DNA of 64,000 nucleotides from Gammaproteobacteria bacterium (GTDB taxonomy: Bacteria > Pseudomonadota > Gammaproteobacteria > UBA6186 > Azoamicaceae): NCBI GenBank assembly GCA_013288135.1, contig JABDCL010000001.1, positions 62,001 to 126,000 on the forward strand, written 5' to 3'. Below, piece by piece: positions 9,037 to 16,943 of the stretch. The position numbers and the translations under genes are program-made. The stretch's first letter is position 1, and the number at the start of each line of letters is the position of its first letter. The notes beneath the pieces are model-generated. The model searched no databases, was not told the DNA's origin, and worked only from the letters and a program-made list of their open reading frames with translations.

Positions 9037-10023
9037 TCAATTACAGCTGGTTTTTATAGAATAAGAGGATACTTTACTAAAACCACCTTCAAACCATATT
9101 GATACTATACCTCCAATTACTTGAATGCTTATAATTGCAGTATGGCTAACTATAGCAATAGCAAGAGATTTTTCATAATCCACATTCCATAATGATAATG
9201 TTAAAACACATAAAGCATGATAAACTCCTATTGAACCTGGAGAAGCGGGTATTGCAGCGCCTAGATTAGTTACTACCATCAGTAGTATACCAGCCATCAC
9301 TGAAATATTGGGATCAAATGCGGCAACAAAACAAACCATAGAAAATGCAACACATGCCCAGCTTATGAAGCTTAGTAATGCAGTAATTAGTAAACAATTG
9401 AGTGAGGTAATAGTACGTATATTCAGATAAAATTGATCAAATATATTAATGACTTTGGATGTAAACACTATGCCAAATGGTTTTAATATTACAAAAAATA
9501 ATTTTTTAAATATTTGATCGTTTATACATAGACATATCAAAGCTGTAATAATTGCTGCGGCAAATAATGCGAATCCATTTAGCATTACTTTAAAGGTAAC
9601 AGGTAATGGAATTATAAAAGCTAAAATGACACCAAAAAGTAATAGCGTTAAAAGATCAAACAAACGTTCTACAGTGATACTTCCTATAGCTGCTATACTT
9701 GCATTTTTTGAAAATAATTTTTGTATGAGAACAATCCTTAACACATCTCCAGGACGAAACGGTAAAATAACATTTACAAAAGTTCCAATCATGAGATATG
9801 TAAATGCTTTCATAAAGTGAAGTGTTTGTGGGACTATTAAAAACTGCCATCTAATTGCATGTAAGCAAAAATTCAGCAAAATTAAAGCACCACCAAGAAT
9901 TAAAAATTTAATATTTACTGAGTTGAAGTATAGTGTAAAGGTATTAAAGTCAATCCTAAGTACTAAAAAAACCACACATACAATTGAAACAGCCAAACCT
10001 AAACAAATTTTTAATTTCTTCAT
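9037..10023 (-). CDS. flippase-like UPF0104 / LPG synthase TM-region family protein
   Basis: This 328-aa protein is almost entirely hydrophobic, with about eight membrane helices. Typical family features are R-x-x-x-L-x-P-Q after the second helix, P-F-R-P-G-D-V-L-R near residue 85, E-R-L-F-D-L near 120, and P-A-S-P-G-S-I-G-V-Y-H near 262. Family members are proposed to translocate polyprenyl-linked sugars or lipids. It converges with the epimerase gene and shares the strand of the methyltransferase genes to its right. A role in flipping a lipid-linked sugar is inferred. Confidence 0.8.
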   Translation of the reverse strand: MKKLKICLGLAVSIVCVVFLVLRIDFNTFTLYFNSVNIKFLILGGALILLNFCLHAIRWQFLIVPQTLHFMKAFTYLMIGTFVNVILPFRPGDVLRIVLIQKLFSKNASIAAIGSITVERLFDLLTLLLFGVILAFIIPLPVTFKVMLNGFALFAAAIITALICLCINDQIFKKLFFVILKPFGIVFTSKVINIFDQFYLNIRTITSLNCLLITALLSFISWACVAFSMVCFVAAFDPNISVMAGILLMVVTNLGAAIPASPGSIGVYHALCVLTLSLWNVDYEKSLAIAIVSHTAIISIQVIGGIVSIWFEGGFSKVSSYSIKTSCN

Positions 10024-10080
10024 TATGAATAAATTCTTAAGGCATTAAATTTAAATAAGCAAGAAATCAAATTCATTCAC

Positions 10081-10836
10081 TTAACATTTTTGCCAACGTG
10101 CAACAAAATAGGGATAAGCAAATTTTCCCGGAATTAAGTTATACATTTTTTCAAAAAAGAACAGAGGGGGTGCAAGAAAAGGTTTTATACCCAGTGGAAC
10201 TCGGAGCACAAGGCTATTGTATATTAAAAAATAAGCTGGTCCACCCATATATTTACAATCTAAAGGCATAAATTTCGGAGAAGCTATTCGAAGAATTTCA
10301 TCATGACTTAAAGCCGCTTCAGTTTGTGCATCAAAAAACTTATCATGTTGATACCAAATCTTCCGTGCTATCTCTAAAAAGCAATGTCGATTTGGTTCAC
10401 ACATAAGAAGTAATCCATTCGGTTTCAATAAATTTGTAATGGTTTTAAATGTGCCTTTTAAGTCAGCAATACAATGATGGATACCACCACAAATCATGGC
10501 AACATCTACTTTTAATTCCGGATCAACTCCTAAAGTTAAATCAAGTTCATAAGCTTCTTTACCTACATTAGCTCTGTAGGTCTCACAAGCTTTGCTGGAG
10601 ATATCAAATCCCACTACATGCGCATTTGGAAATCGTTTCAACAAAGCAATAGAGTTATCCCCACCACTACAAGCGAGATCGGCAACTGTTTTATTGTTAA
10701 GGTCTAATCCTTTAAACATAGGTTTATAAACAAAAAGATTCCTATATTCCATACTTGAAGGATCAAAATAATGTGCCTGATAAGCATCATGAATACCTTC
10801 ATAAAGATCTTTTTGTCGAGTACTTGCATTTTGCAT
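10081..10836 (-). CDS. class I SAM-dependent methyltransferase
   Basis: This 251-aa protein carries a motif I variant D-L-A-C-S-G-G-D near residue 52, a G-G-I-H-H-C acidic-loop region and the L-L-K-P-N-G-L-L-L-M strand typical of Methyltransf_25. A strong AAAGGATAA ribosome site lies just upstream of ATG 10836. It follows the next methyltransferase gene by 18 bp and probably shares its transcript. The glycan position it methylates is unknown. Confidence 0.78.
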   Translation of the reverse strand: MQNASTRQKDLYEGIHDAYQAHYFDPSSMEYRNLFVYKPMFKGLDLNNKTVADLACSGGDNSIALLKRFPNAHVVGFDISSKACETYRANVGKEAYELDLTLGVDPELKVDVAMICGGIHHCIADLKGTFKTITNLLKPNGLLLMCEPNRHCFLEIARKIWYQHDKFFDAQTEAALSHDEILRIASPKFMPLDCKYMGGPAYFLIYNSLVLRVPLGIKPFLAPPLFFFEKMYNLIPGKFAYPYFVARWQKC

Positions 10837-10854
10837 AAAACTTTTATCCTTTAT

Positions 10855-11601
10855 TCACCCAGAATGTTTCTGTAAATAATCTATACAACGTTGCCGAAAA
10901 GGAATTTTAGCATTTACATAGGTGTAAAAACTAAAATGATGAAATGGTAAGGGTGCTCTAAAAATTTGTACCGTTTTAAAAAAATAACGTAAAATAGAAA
11001 TAATTTCGGGAGATGTATTAATATGTTCAGAATGCATTAAAGTTTTATACGATAACCCTGTTCGTAACCGATAACTAATGCCTGTCGTAAAGCGCCAACC
11101 AAGCCCCCATAGAAAACCTCCTTCAGATGGAAAAGCATGTTGAGCTTGACCATTATCAGAAAGCATCAATGCTGAGCGAGCTATTATGTTAGGGAGATTT
11201 TCTAAATGCTCTAATACAGCAATTGATATGATCCTGTCATAAGAGGCATTGTTAGGGATCTGGGAAATGTCAGCGTACATTTTATTAACCAATGAATAGT
11301 TATGGCTATCTTTATATAAAGCTTGAAATGGTTCAATGACATCATATTTTTCAGGGGTTTCATAATTAAGATGGTTTAAGGTACCCCCTCCAATTTCTAA
11401 GACGCTTCCAAGATTTCCTTGTTGGACAACTTGATTATGCATCCAACCTTCAATTTTCTGAATTAGTTTTGTTAAAGTAGTCTCGCCTTTTCGGTTTATT
11501 TCATATTCTTTAGTATAAATTTCTTGGTATTCCTTAGGTAGAGGCAGACGTTGTCGCGGGTAAGACGAAAGTAAAGAATCAATGTACACAGTTTCCACCA
11601 A
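10855..11601 (-). CDS. class I SAM-dependent methyltransferase
   Basis: This protein of about 248 aa has motif I as V-L-E-I-G-G-G-T near residue 66 and I-A-V-L-E-H-L-E-N near 130, consistent with Methyltransf_11/23. The C-terminal half, with the G-L-G-W-R-F region, is divergent. No ATG is available at the 5' end: translation must begin at TTG 11601 or the adjacent GTG 11598, preceded by an AGGTAG ribosome site. A structured 105-bp inverted repeat lies upstream at 11631-11735. It was annotated as a sugar-modifying enzyme by context only. Confidence 0.72.
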   Translation of the reverse strand: MVETVYIDSLLSSYPRQRLPLPKEYQEIYTKEYEINRKGETTLTKLIQKIEGWMHNQVVQQGNLGSVLEIGGGTLNHLNYETPEKYDVIEPFQALYKDSHNYSLVNKMYADISQIPNNASYDRIISIAVLEHLENLPNIIARSALMLSDNGQAQHAFPSEGGFLWGLGWRFTTGISYRLRTGLSYKTLMHSEHINTSPEIISILRYFFKTVQIFRAPLPFHHFSFYTYVNAKIPFRQRCIDYLQKHSG

Positions 11602-11630
11602 TTACTACCTATTAATTTATTGGTGATATA

Positions 11631-11735
11631 ATACCTGATTGTTAAATAGACTAAAAGAGAATTTGCTAGAAAATAACATGAGTTCAGCAACGCTTCTGCT
11701 GAAGGTACACGTATTATAAAAGTCCAATCAGGTAT
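11631..11735. repeat. nested inverted repeat upstream of a methyltransferase gene
   Basis: Perfect 11-bp arms (11631-11641 and 11725-11735) enclose an inner hairpin with 7-bp arms (11683-11689, 11697-11703). Five more T follow the outer right arm on the plus strand. In the minus direction it would fold as a leader before the gene starting at 11601. It could be a decayed small mobile repeat or a regulatory leader; the sequence does not decide. Confidence 0.4.
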
Positions 11736-11800
11736 TTTTTAAACGTCACACCTTATTTTGTTTGCTAAATCATGAAAAGATTATGCAAATTCATTTATTT

Positions 11801-13729
11801 CTAATTGCACTGAGACTCAACGATTTGTTCAATTTCAGTAATTATTTCTACAAAATGACAAGGAAGAGGATTTTCTTTTGGATTGAAAATCCATCGTGTT
11901 TCACCTTCAGAGGAACCTAGTGTATGAGGATTAAATTTTAATTTATAAAACAAGTCTTGCACTAAAGTATTTTTAGCAGTTGGTAAATATTCTCCAAAAA
12001 TACAATTTCCATTTGCGTTTTGAACTATCCAATTAAAAACTGCATTTTCAATCCCTCGATTCAATACTCGACAACTCATTAACCAAGTATCAATTTTTAT
12101 TACACTTGCTTCAGTTAACAAAATAACAACTGAAATAATACCCTGCGAGCCAAAATCATCTTCATAAGAAAAAATGCCAAATTTTGCTCCTTTTTCTTTA
12201 AAATTATTTAAATCATTTATCTGATGTCGTCGGGTTGTTAGATTAAATTGATTTGTTTTTTGTAACAATTGAACAACTCTGGTTTCATTTTCAGAGGTAA
12301 GAGTGTCTACAGTTAATCGCATACTTAATGAACGTAAGAAATCTTCTGTTGAGGCAAAAGACTCTTCAAGATTGTTTTGTTGCTGAATAATAAGTTGTCG
12401 CTGGTGTCGCTCTAGATCAGATTCCAACACTGAAACTGTATTAAAATACCTTCCTTCACATAAGCGAGCCAGTGTGAAATCAGGACTGGGGCCTGCAGGA
12501 ATAAGATCAATATAAGGATAGGTAGATAAAACTTGAGCCAGTTCAACTAAACTATCATCCATCATTACCATATATTCAGATCCAAAACCAAAATCTGTTA
12601 TTATTTTAGACACAGAATCACTTTTGGAACCCCAATGAATTTGAATTGAAGTAAAATCACTTTTTTTAAGTAAAACATCAGAATTCTTATCTAGAATTTC
12701 AACTACTTTGGAATCGTTTCTACTGACACTGGCTAATAAAGTCCCTAATTTCTTGAGATCTCTAAGATAAGTTTGTAAAAGTTGATATCCCAAGCCATCA
12801 GGGTTATCGACGCTGGTATTGACCCCAAAAATACCTAATTCTCCTACTTCTCCGCCCCACAGGGTATTGTCCCAATCAGTTAATAGTGCGCGGTGATTTT
12901 TACCTAATATGTTGGCGATAACACTTGTTATTTCGCGACAAATAGTAATCATACCGGATTCTTCGAACGGAATTCGAGCACGAAAATAACTTAATCTCCC
13001 AAGAGCCTTATTTCCGCCCGCCAAAGAAATTGCCTCAGCAACATCTACAATGCAAAGATCATCAGAGACTTGAGTATTTAACCAATCATTAATGTGTGTA
13101 ATAGCATTTGACCAGCCTAAATAATGACTTGTTATAATTGTTCCAGCTGGACCTACAAAAGAACGAGAAGGAAAATTTCCAACTATTATTCGTGCTGGCT
13201 TCCTAATGCGAATGGAATCAAAAATATTCTTTAATAAATTTTTTAAAGAATTGACTTTGTTTTGCTCGATAAGAATCGTTGAACCTAAATATCGACGTAA
13301 CCACTGTTCCGAAAGCATCAACAGAACAATATCATTTCCCTGAATATTTAAATGGTTTTCTTTTGCTAGTACCTGTTGCTCTACTGAATCATATTCAGAC
13401 AAACGAACATTTAAAGAAATACCATAAGCTGCTGCAAAAATCTTAAGTAATAAGGGAGCACCAGATAAGGTAGAATCACTTATTATAAGCATCTCAGAAG
13501 AAGCAGGATTGGGTTTTAAGGGAGGACAATTAAGTCTATGCCAAAGATTTGAAAGTCTCCGATAGTACATAGAGGATTGTCCAGGAAGCAGAATTGCTGT
13601 TCTTATCATTGCGACGAAGGTTAAGGTTATTTTTTTATTGGATTCATTTTCTAGATGGGAAATAGCATTAATTGGGCTCCGACCAAACAAAAGAGAAAGA
13701 AATGGATTAAGACAATCTAGGTTTGACAT
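11801..13729 (-). CDS. FkbH-like HAD-IIIC protein with SGNH-like N-terminus
   Basis: This 642-aa protein has the HAD-IIIC phosphatase signature D285-W-D287-N-T-L-W-G-G, with S-V-S-R-N-D as motif II. The N-terminal 270 residues resemble the SGNH-like domain of long FkbH proteins (I-S-D-S-T at 83-87), and the C-terminal part looks like the GNAT-like domain. FkbH-type enzymes load D-glycerate from 1,3-bisphosphoglycerate onto an acyl carrier protein with loss of phosphate. An ACP gene is only 1.5 kb away on the other strand, beside an MBOAT gene, so a glyceryl-ACP donor for glycan acylation is a reasonable inference. It follows the next gene by 7 bp. Confidence 0.85.
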   Translation of the reverse strand: MSNLDCLNPFLSLLFGRSPINAISHLENESNKKITLTFVAMIRTAILLPGQSSMYYRRLSNLWHRLNCPPLKPNPASSEMLIISDSTLSGAPLLLKIFAAAYGISLNVRLSEYDSVEQQVLAKENHLNIQGNDIVLLMLSEQWLRRYLGSTILIEQNKVNSLKNLLKNIFDSIRIRKPARIIVGNFPSRSFVGPAGTIITSHYLGWSNAITHINDWLNTQVSDDLCIVDVAEAISLAGGNKALGRLSYFRARIPFEESGMITICREITSVIANILGKNHRALLTDWDNTLWGGEVGELGIFGVNTSVDNPDGLGYQLLQTYLRDLKKLGTLLASVSRNDSKVVEILDKNSDVLLKKSDFTSIQIHWGSKSDSVSKIITDFGFGSEYMVMMDDSLVELAQVLSTYPYIDLIPAGPSPDFTLARLCEGRYFNTVSVLESDLERHQRQLIIQQQNNLEESFASTEDFLRSLSMRLTVDTLTSENETRVVQLLQKTNQFNLTTRRHQINDLNNFKEKGAKFGIFSYEDDFGSQGIISVVILLTEASVIKIDTWLMSCRVLNRGIENAVFNWIVQNANGNCIFGEYLPTAKNTLVQDLFYKLKFNPHTLGSSEGETRWIFNPKENPLPCHFVEIITEIEQIVESQCN

Positions 13730-13736
13730 AGTTACT

Positions 13737-14633
13737 TTATGTTACAATAAAGGCTACATTCCGCGGAACGGGTTCATCACCTTTTGCTTCATAGGCTTTA
13801 TCTTCCTGAAATTTGACTATCGTAAAACCAGCTTCATTGAGTTGATCTGCAACTTCTAAGATCGTATTGTAAAGATAAATATGATCTTCATTAGCAGCTG
13901 TTACTGCTGCTGAAATAAAACCATAGCCGCCTTTTTTAAGCATTTTCCTTAAGCTTTTTAAAAAAATTACAGGATTTTCAAGGTGTTCTAAAACCTCAAC
14001 GGACAATAAAAAATCCCATTGACGCTCCGGAGTTTGGAGAATGATATCGCGGTTTTCAAACCCCCATCGGTTCTCATATCCGAAAGCTTTGATCTGCATT
14101 TTTGAATAATTTAACGAAGACTGGCTAATATCAAAGGCATTCCCATTTACTTGTTCTGATATTTTTAACATCTGACAAGAATAAAAGCCCGTCCCCACGC
14201 CAATGTCACAAAATTGAGGATTTTCTTTAGCAAGTACTAGGGGTTTGAAATGATTTACGAAAAATTGGAGTTGTTGATAGTGATGGGGCCATAAAAAATG
14301 ACTTAGAAAAATTCCAGGCAAATACAAATTATTCATATAGTTTTCATTATGGTAAACCGCTGTGGCTGCTTCTTCATAGGATTTATGGTCATACTGACGT
14401 GTTTTTTCAAATTTTTTTTGTAACCTTGTGGCATCTAAAGCAAATCTAACATATCCCTTAACTGCATTTTCAAGTTTATCTTTATCAGCTCCAAACACTT
14501 TTTCTAAAGCGTGGCTAAAATTAATTTCCCAAGGCTCTTTAAAAAGTGCTTTTTGTTTAGAAACAGTATTACTCATATAAGGAGCAACTCGCTTTAAGAT
14601 TTCGTCTAGAATAGCAACTTTATTTTTATCCAA
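13737..14633 (-). CDS. class I SAM-dependent methyltransferase
   Basis: This 298-aa protein has about 110 N-terminal residues of helical, non-catalytic sequence, then a methyltransferase core with I-G-V-G-T-G-F-Y near residue 140 and S-V-E-V-L-E-H-L-E-N near 205. Translation starts at TTG 14633, supported by an AGGAGC ribosome site. It lies between the MaoC-type and FkbH-like genes in one operon. It may methylate the acyl group or the glycan, as in FkbH-associated methoxymalonyl pathways, but the substrate is not evident. Confidence 0.78.
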   Translation of the reverse strand: MDKNKVAILDEILKRVAPYMSNTVSKQKALFKEPWEINFSHALEKVFGADKDKLENAVKGYVRFALDATRLQKKFEKTRQYDHKSYEEAATAVYHNENYMNNLYLPGIFLSHFLWPHHYQQLQFFVNHFKPLVLAKENPQFCDIGVGTGFYSCQMLKISEQVNGNAFDISQSSLNYSKMQIKAFGYENRWGFENRDIILQTPERQWDFLLSVEVLEHLENPVIFLKSLRKMLKKGGYGFISAAVTAANEDHIYLYNTILEVADQLNEAGFTIVKFQEDKAYEAKGDEPVPRNVAFIVT

Positions 14634-14656
14634 AATTAGCTCCTTAAAAATAGAAA

Positions 14657-15088
14657 TTAAACTCGAAAAAGACAGGTGACCTCTCCATTATTAATTAATA
14701 CCCCATTTTGATTTGTAACCTTAAGAGCTAACTGCACAGTTTTAACAGAGGAAATAATGCGACTAACTGTTACAGAATAAATAAGTTTATCTCCTATAAA
14801 TACAGGTGCTTTCATTTGATTAGTAATTTGATGAATGACTGTATTGGGGCCGGGTAAAAACATCCCTAAAATACGAGAAAACACACTGACAATAAGTAAT
14901 CCATGAACAATTGGATCTTGGTACCCCATTAAAATGGCATGATCCTTACTATGATGAACAGGTGCATAATCACCTGTTAATTCAATAAACTTTTGTACCC
15001 AATCTTTTGTTACAATAAGAACTTCTTCACAAGTTTGCCCTATGGTTAATGAATCTATTGATGTTGAATTTAAATTGCCTATAGCCAT
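14657..15088 (-). CDS. MaoC-like hot-dog dehydratase
   Basis: This 143-aa protein is a single hot-dog domain of the MaoC/(R)-hydratase type. The active-site pattern G-D-Y-A-P-V-H near residue 40 and D-P-I-V-H-G near 60 is intact. Such enzymes hydrate or dehydrate enoyl/3-hydroxyacyl thioesters on CoA or ACP. It heads the minus-strand operon MaoC - methyltransferase - FkbH-like and is divergent from the ACP gene, so it may act on an ACP-bound acyl group. Whether it is catalytic in this pathway is unknown. Confidence 0.8.
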   Translation of the reverse strand: MAIGNLNSTSIDSLTIGQTCEEVLIVTKDWVQKFIELTGDYAPVHHSKDHAILMGYQDPIVHGLLIVSVFSRILGMFLPGPNTVIHQITNQMKAPVFIGDKLIYSVTVSRIISSVKTVQLALKVTNQNGVLINNGEVTCLFRV

Positions 15089-15254
15089 ATGAAAAAATTA
15101 AACTTACAAAAAATATGTTACTTAATAAACTTAAAACATCCAATATTACCTAATAATACCATTAATTAAATAAATGTTAAATGATAAAATTCTATAAACA
15201 TTGATGCGATTTTTTGGTATAATATTGAAGCAAAAAAGATTAGGGGTTTCTAAG
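15089..15254. promoter_or_regulatory. divergent spacer between MaoC and ACP genes
   Basis: This very A+T-rich spacer lies between two divergent operons that appear to form one acylation pathway, so a shared control region is likely. Several TATAAT-like hexamers are present by composition, and none can be chosen with confidence. An AGGGG ribosome site lies about eight bases before the ACP start. Confidence 0.35.
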
Positions 15255-15503
15255 ATGAAGTCAGAAGATGAAGCAAAATTGATAGAGATATTTAGAGTTC
15301 TATTTAATATGCCTGAATTAGAACTTAGAGATGAATTAACAGCAAGAGAGGTCCCAACCTGGGATTCTTTTAATCATATTAATCTAATCATGAATATTGA
15401 AAGCGAATTTGATGTTAGATTTACTACTGATGAGATTGCTTCCCTCCAAAATGTTGGCGAATTAAAAGTATTACTCAATAAAAAATTAGCAGTCCTAGTG
15501 TAA
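15255..15503 (+). CDS. acyl carrier protein
   Basis: This 82-aa acidic protein is a PP-binding carrier. The phosphopantetheine site is D37-S38-F in W-D-S-F-N-H, and the usual E-x-x-F-x-V/I-x-F helix III region follows as E-S-E-F-D-V-R-F. I chose ATG 15255 rather than upstream ATG 15201 because it has an AGGGG ribosome site and gives the normal ACP length. The gene is first in a plus-strand operon with MBOAT, a 51-aa microprotein and an SGNH protein. It is the likely DltC-like carrier of the acyl group delivered by the FkbH-like enzyme. Confidence 0.88.
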   Translation: MKSEDEAKLIEIFRVLFNMPELELRDELTAREVPTWDSFNHINLIMNIESEFDVRFTTDEIASLQNVGELKVLLNKKLAVLV

Positions 15504-15531
15504 CTGGTTTCATTTAGGATGTGAAAGATAG

Positions 15532-16722
15532 ATGGTATATTTTAACAGCTTAACTTTTTGGTGCGGAGTTTTTTTCTCTTATCTTTTTATCAATCTCAAA
15601 GTTCCATTCTCAAAGACATTTTCTTTTGGAATTATTAACTTTATTTGCCTTAGTGTTCTTTTTGATATTAAACTTGCCCTAGCTTGTTTAGGATGTGTTA
15701 GTTTATTTTGGTGTTTCTTAGATGTAATTCAAGACCAAAAAAAATCTCAATTTTTTTTCAAATTATACTCTCTCCTATGTATTTTTTTTCTAGTAGGCCT
15801 TTTCCTCCTTCATAAATCTTATCTAGATAATCCCACTTTTTTTAATATTGGCCATTATCTTTTCGACAGATATGAACCCATTCAACCTGTTTTTATGCTA
15901 ATGTCTACACTCGCCTTCTCATATATCTTTTTAAGATTTTTGGATTTATTTCGTGCTGTAATGGCTGGAAACACTATTTTGGATCCATTTTCATTATTAG
16001 GCTATTTAGTACCATTTTACATGCTGGCATCTGGGCCCGTTAATGTTTACACGGAATATGTTGCCACCAATCAGAAAAAAAGTATAAAGCCCAATTTTAC
16101 ACAATTACTATTATGTATGAATTTGATTACGAATGGGTTATTTTTGAAATTTGTCTGTGCAGAAGGATTGAGGATATTATTTTATGGTGTAAATGGTAAA
16201 TTACAAAGTGGGGATTTATTCAACTCTGCTTTTATTTTGATATATGTTTTTTTTGACTTCGCTGGGTACTCTTATGTGGCGTTTGGAATTGGAAAATTGT
16301 TAGACATTCCGACACCATTAAATTTTCAAAGCCCCTACATATCAAAAACGGTTACTGAATTTTGGACACGCTGGCATGTTTCATTGGGGGATTTTGTTAA
16401 AAGAAATATATTCATACCGTTACAAGTCACTATGATTAGGAAATGGGGTATTACCTATGCATATTGGACAAATTTAATTGCTTTGATTGCCTCTTTTGTT
16501 TTTGTTGGTATTTGGCATCGGTTATCCCTTAAATTTATAATATGGGGAATTGCGGTTGGTTGCATCGTTGCTGTTGAAAAAATCATTCGAGATCAAATTA
16601 TAAAAAGAGATAAAGATTTTTTCAAAAAATTTAGTTTTGGTAATATCTTAGGACCTTTTTATGTTTTTTGTGTTATTGTTGGAACACTCCATTTTGCTAT
16701 TCAAGATCTTCTGGGACAATGA
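15532..16722 (+). CDS. MBOAT family O-acyltransferase (DltB/AlgI-like)
   Basis: This 396-aa protein has about ten to eleven membrane helices and the two MBOAT signatures: F-W-T-R-W-H282 followed by R-N-I-F-I-P-L, and the catalytic histidine H329 in G-I-W-H-R. DltB/AlgI/PatA relatives pass an acyl group from a cytoplasmic thioester carrier through the membrane to an extracytoplasmic glycan. The ACP gene is 28 bp upstream, and the stop codon overlaps the start of a DltX-like microprotein gene. This context argues for polysaccharide acylation from an ACP donor. The acyl group is inferred, not seen. Confidence 0.9.
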   Translation: MVYFNSLTFWCGVFFSYLFINLKVPFSKTFSFGIINFICLSVLFDIKLALACLGCVSLFWCFLDVIQDQKKSQFFFKLYSLLCIFFLVGLFLLHKSYLDNPTFFNIGHYLFDRYEPIQPVFMLMSTLAFSYIFLRFLDLFRAVMAGNTILDPFSLLGYLVPFYMLASGPVNVYTEYVATNQKKSIKPNFTQLLLCMNLITNGLFLKFVCAEGLRILFYGVNGKLQSGDLFNSAFILIYVFFDFAGYSYVAFGIGKLLDIPTPLNFQSPYISKTVTEFWTRWHVSLGDFVKRNIFIPLQVTMIRKWGITYAYWTNLIALIASFVFVGIWHRLSLKFIIWGIAVGCIVAVEKIIRDQIIKRDKDFFKKFSFGNILGPFYVFCVIVGTLHFAIQDLLGQ

Positions 16723-16874
16723 TGCGTAATTTTTTTCAAAAAAGCTATTTGCGATTGATCATGCAAACTGGATATCGTCAAAGTATTTTAATTTTTTGGA
16801 TTTGCCTAAAATTGATTTTAATTTTAGCAATGGTATCCAAAAATCCTGCTGATTTTATTTATGGAGGATTTTGA
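16719..16874 (+). CDS. DltX-like MBOAT-associated microprotein
   Basis: This 51-aa protein starts at ATG 16719, overlapping the MBOAT stop codon (ATGA). It has a short basic N-terminus, one membrane helix (about residues 22-40) and ends exactly with F46-I-Y48-G-G-F51. DltX, the small partner of DltB, and similar MBOAT-linked peptides end with an F-x-Y-x-x-F type motif whose tyrosine is proposed to carry the acyl group across the membrane. The exact C-terminal motif, size and position make a DltX-like role likely. No homology search was possible. Confidence 0.72.
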   Translation: MMRNFFQKSYLRLIMQTGYRQSILIFWICLKLILILAMVSKNPADFIYGGF

Positions 16875-16943
16875 TTTGTTAGTATCATTAACTATGAATA
16901 ATCATTTACTATTTTAGTTATTCAGAAAGTTTATTTTTAAAAA

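Noticed and set aside
16668-16718. Longer start for the 51-aa microprotein
   Set aside because: The upstream ATG lies inside the MBOAT gene and would add a Cys-rich stretch without a membrane role; the ATGA overlap at 16719 is the better start.
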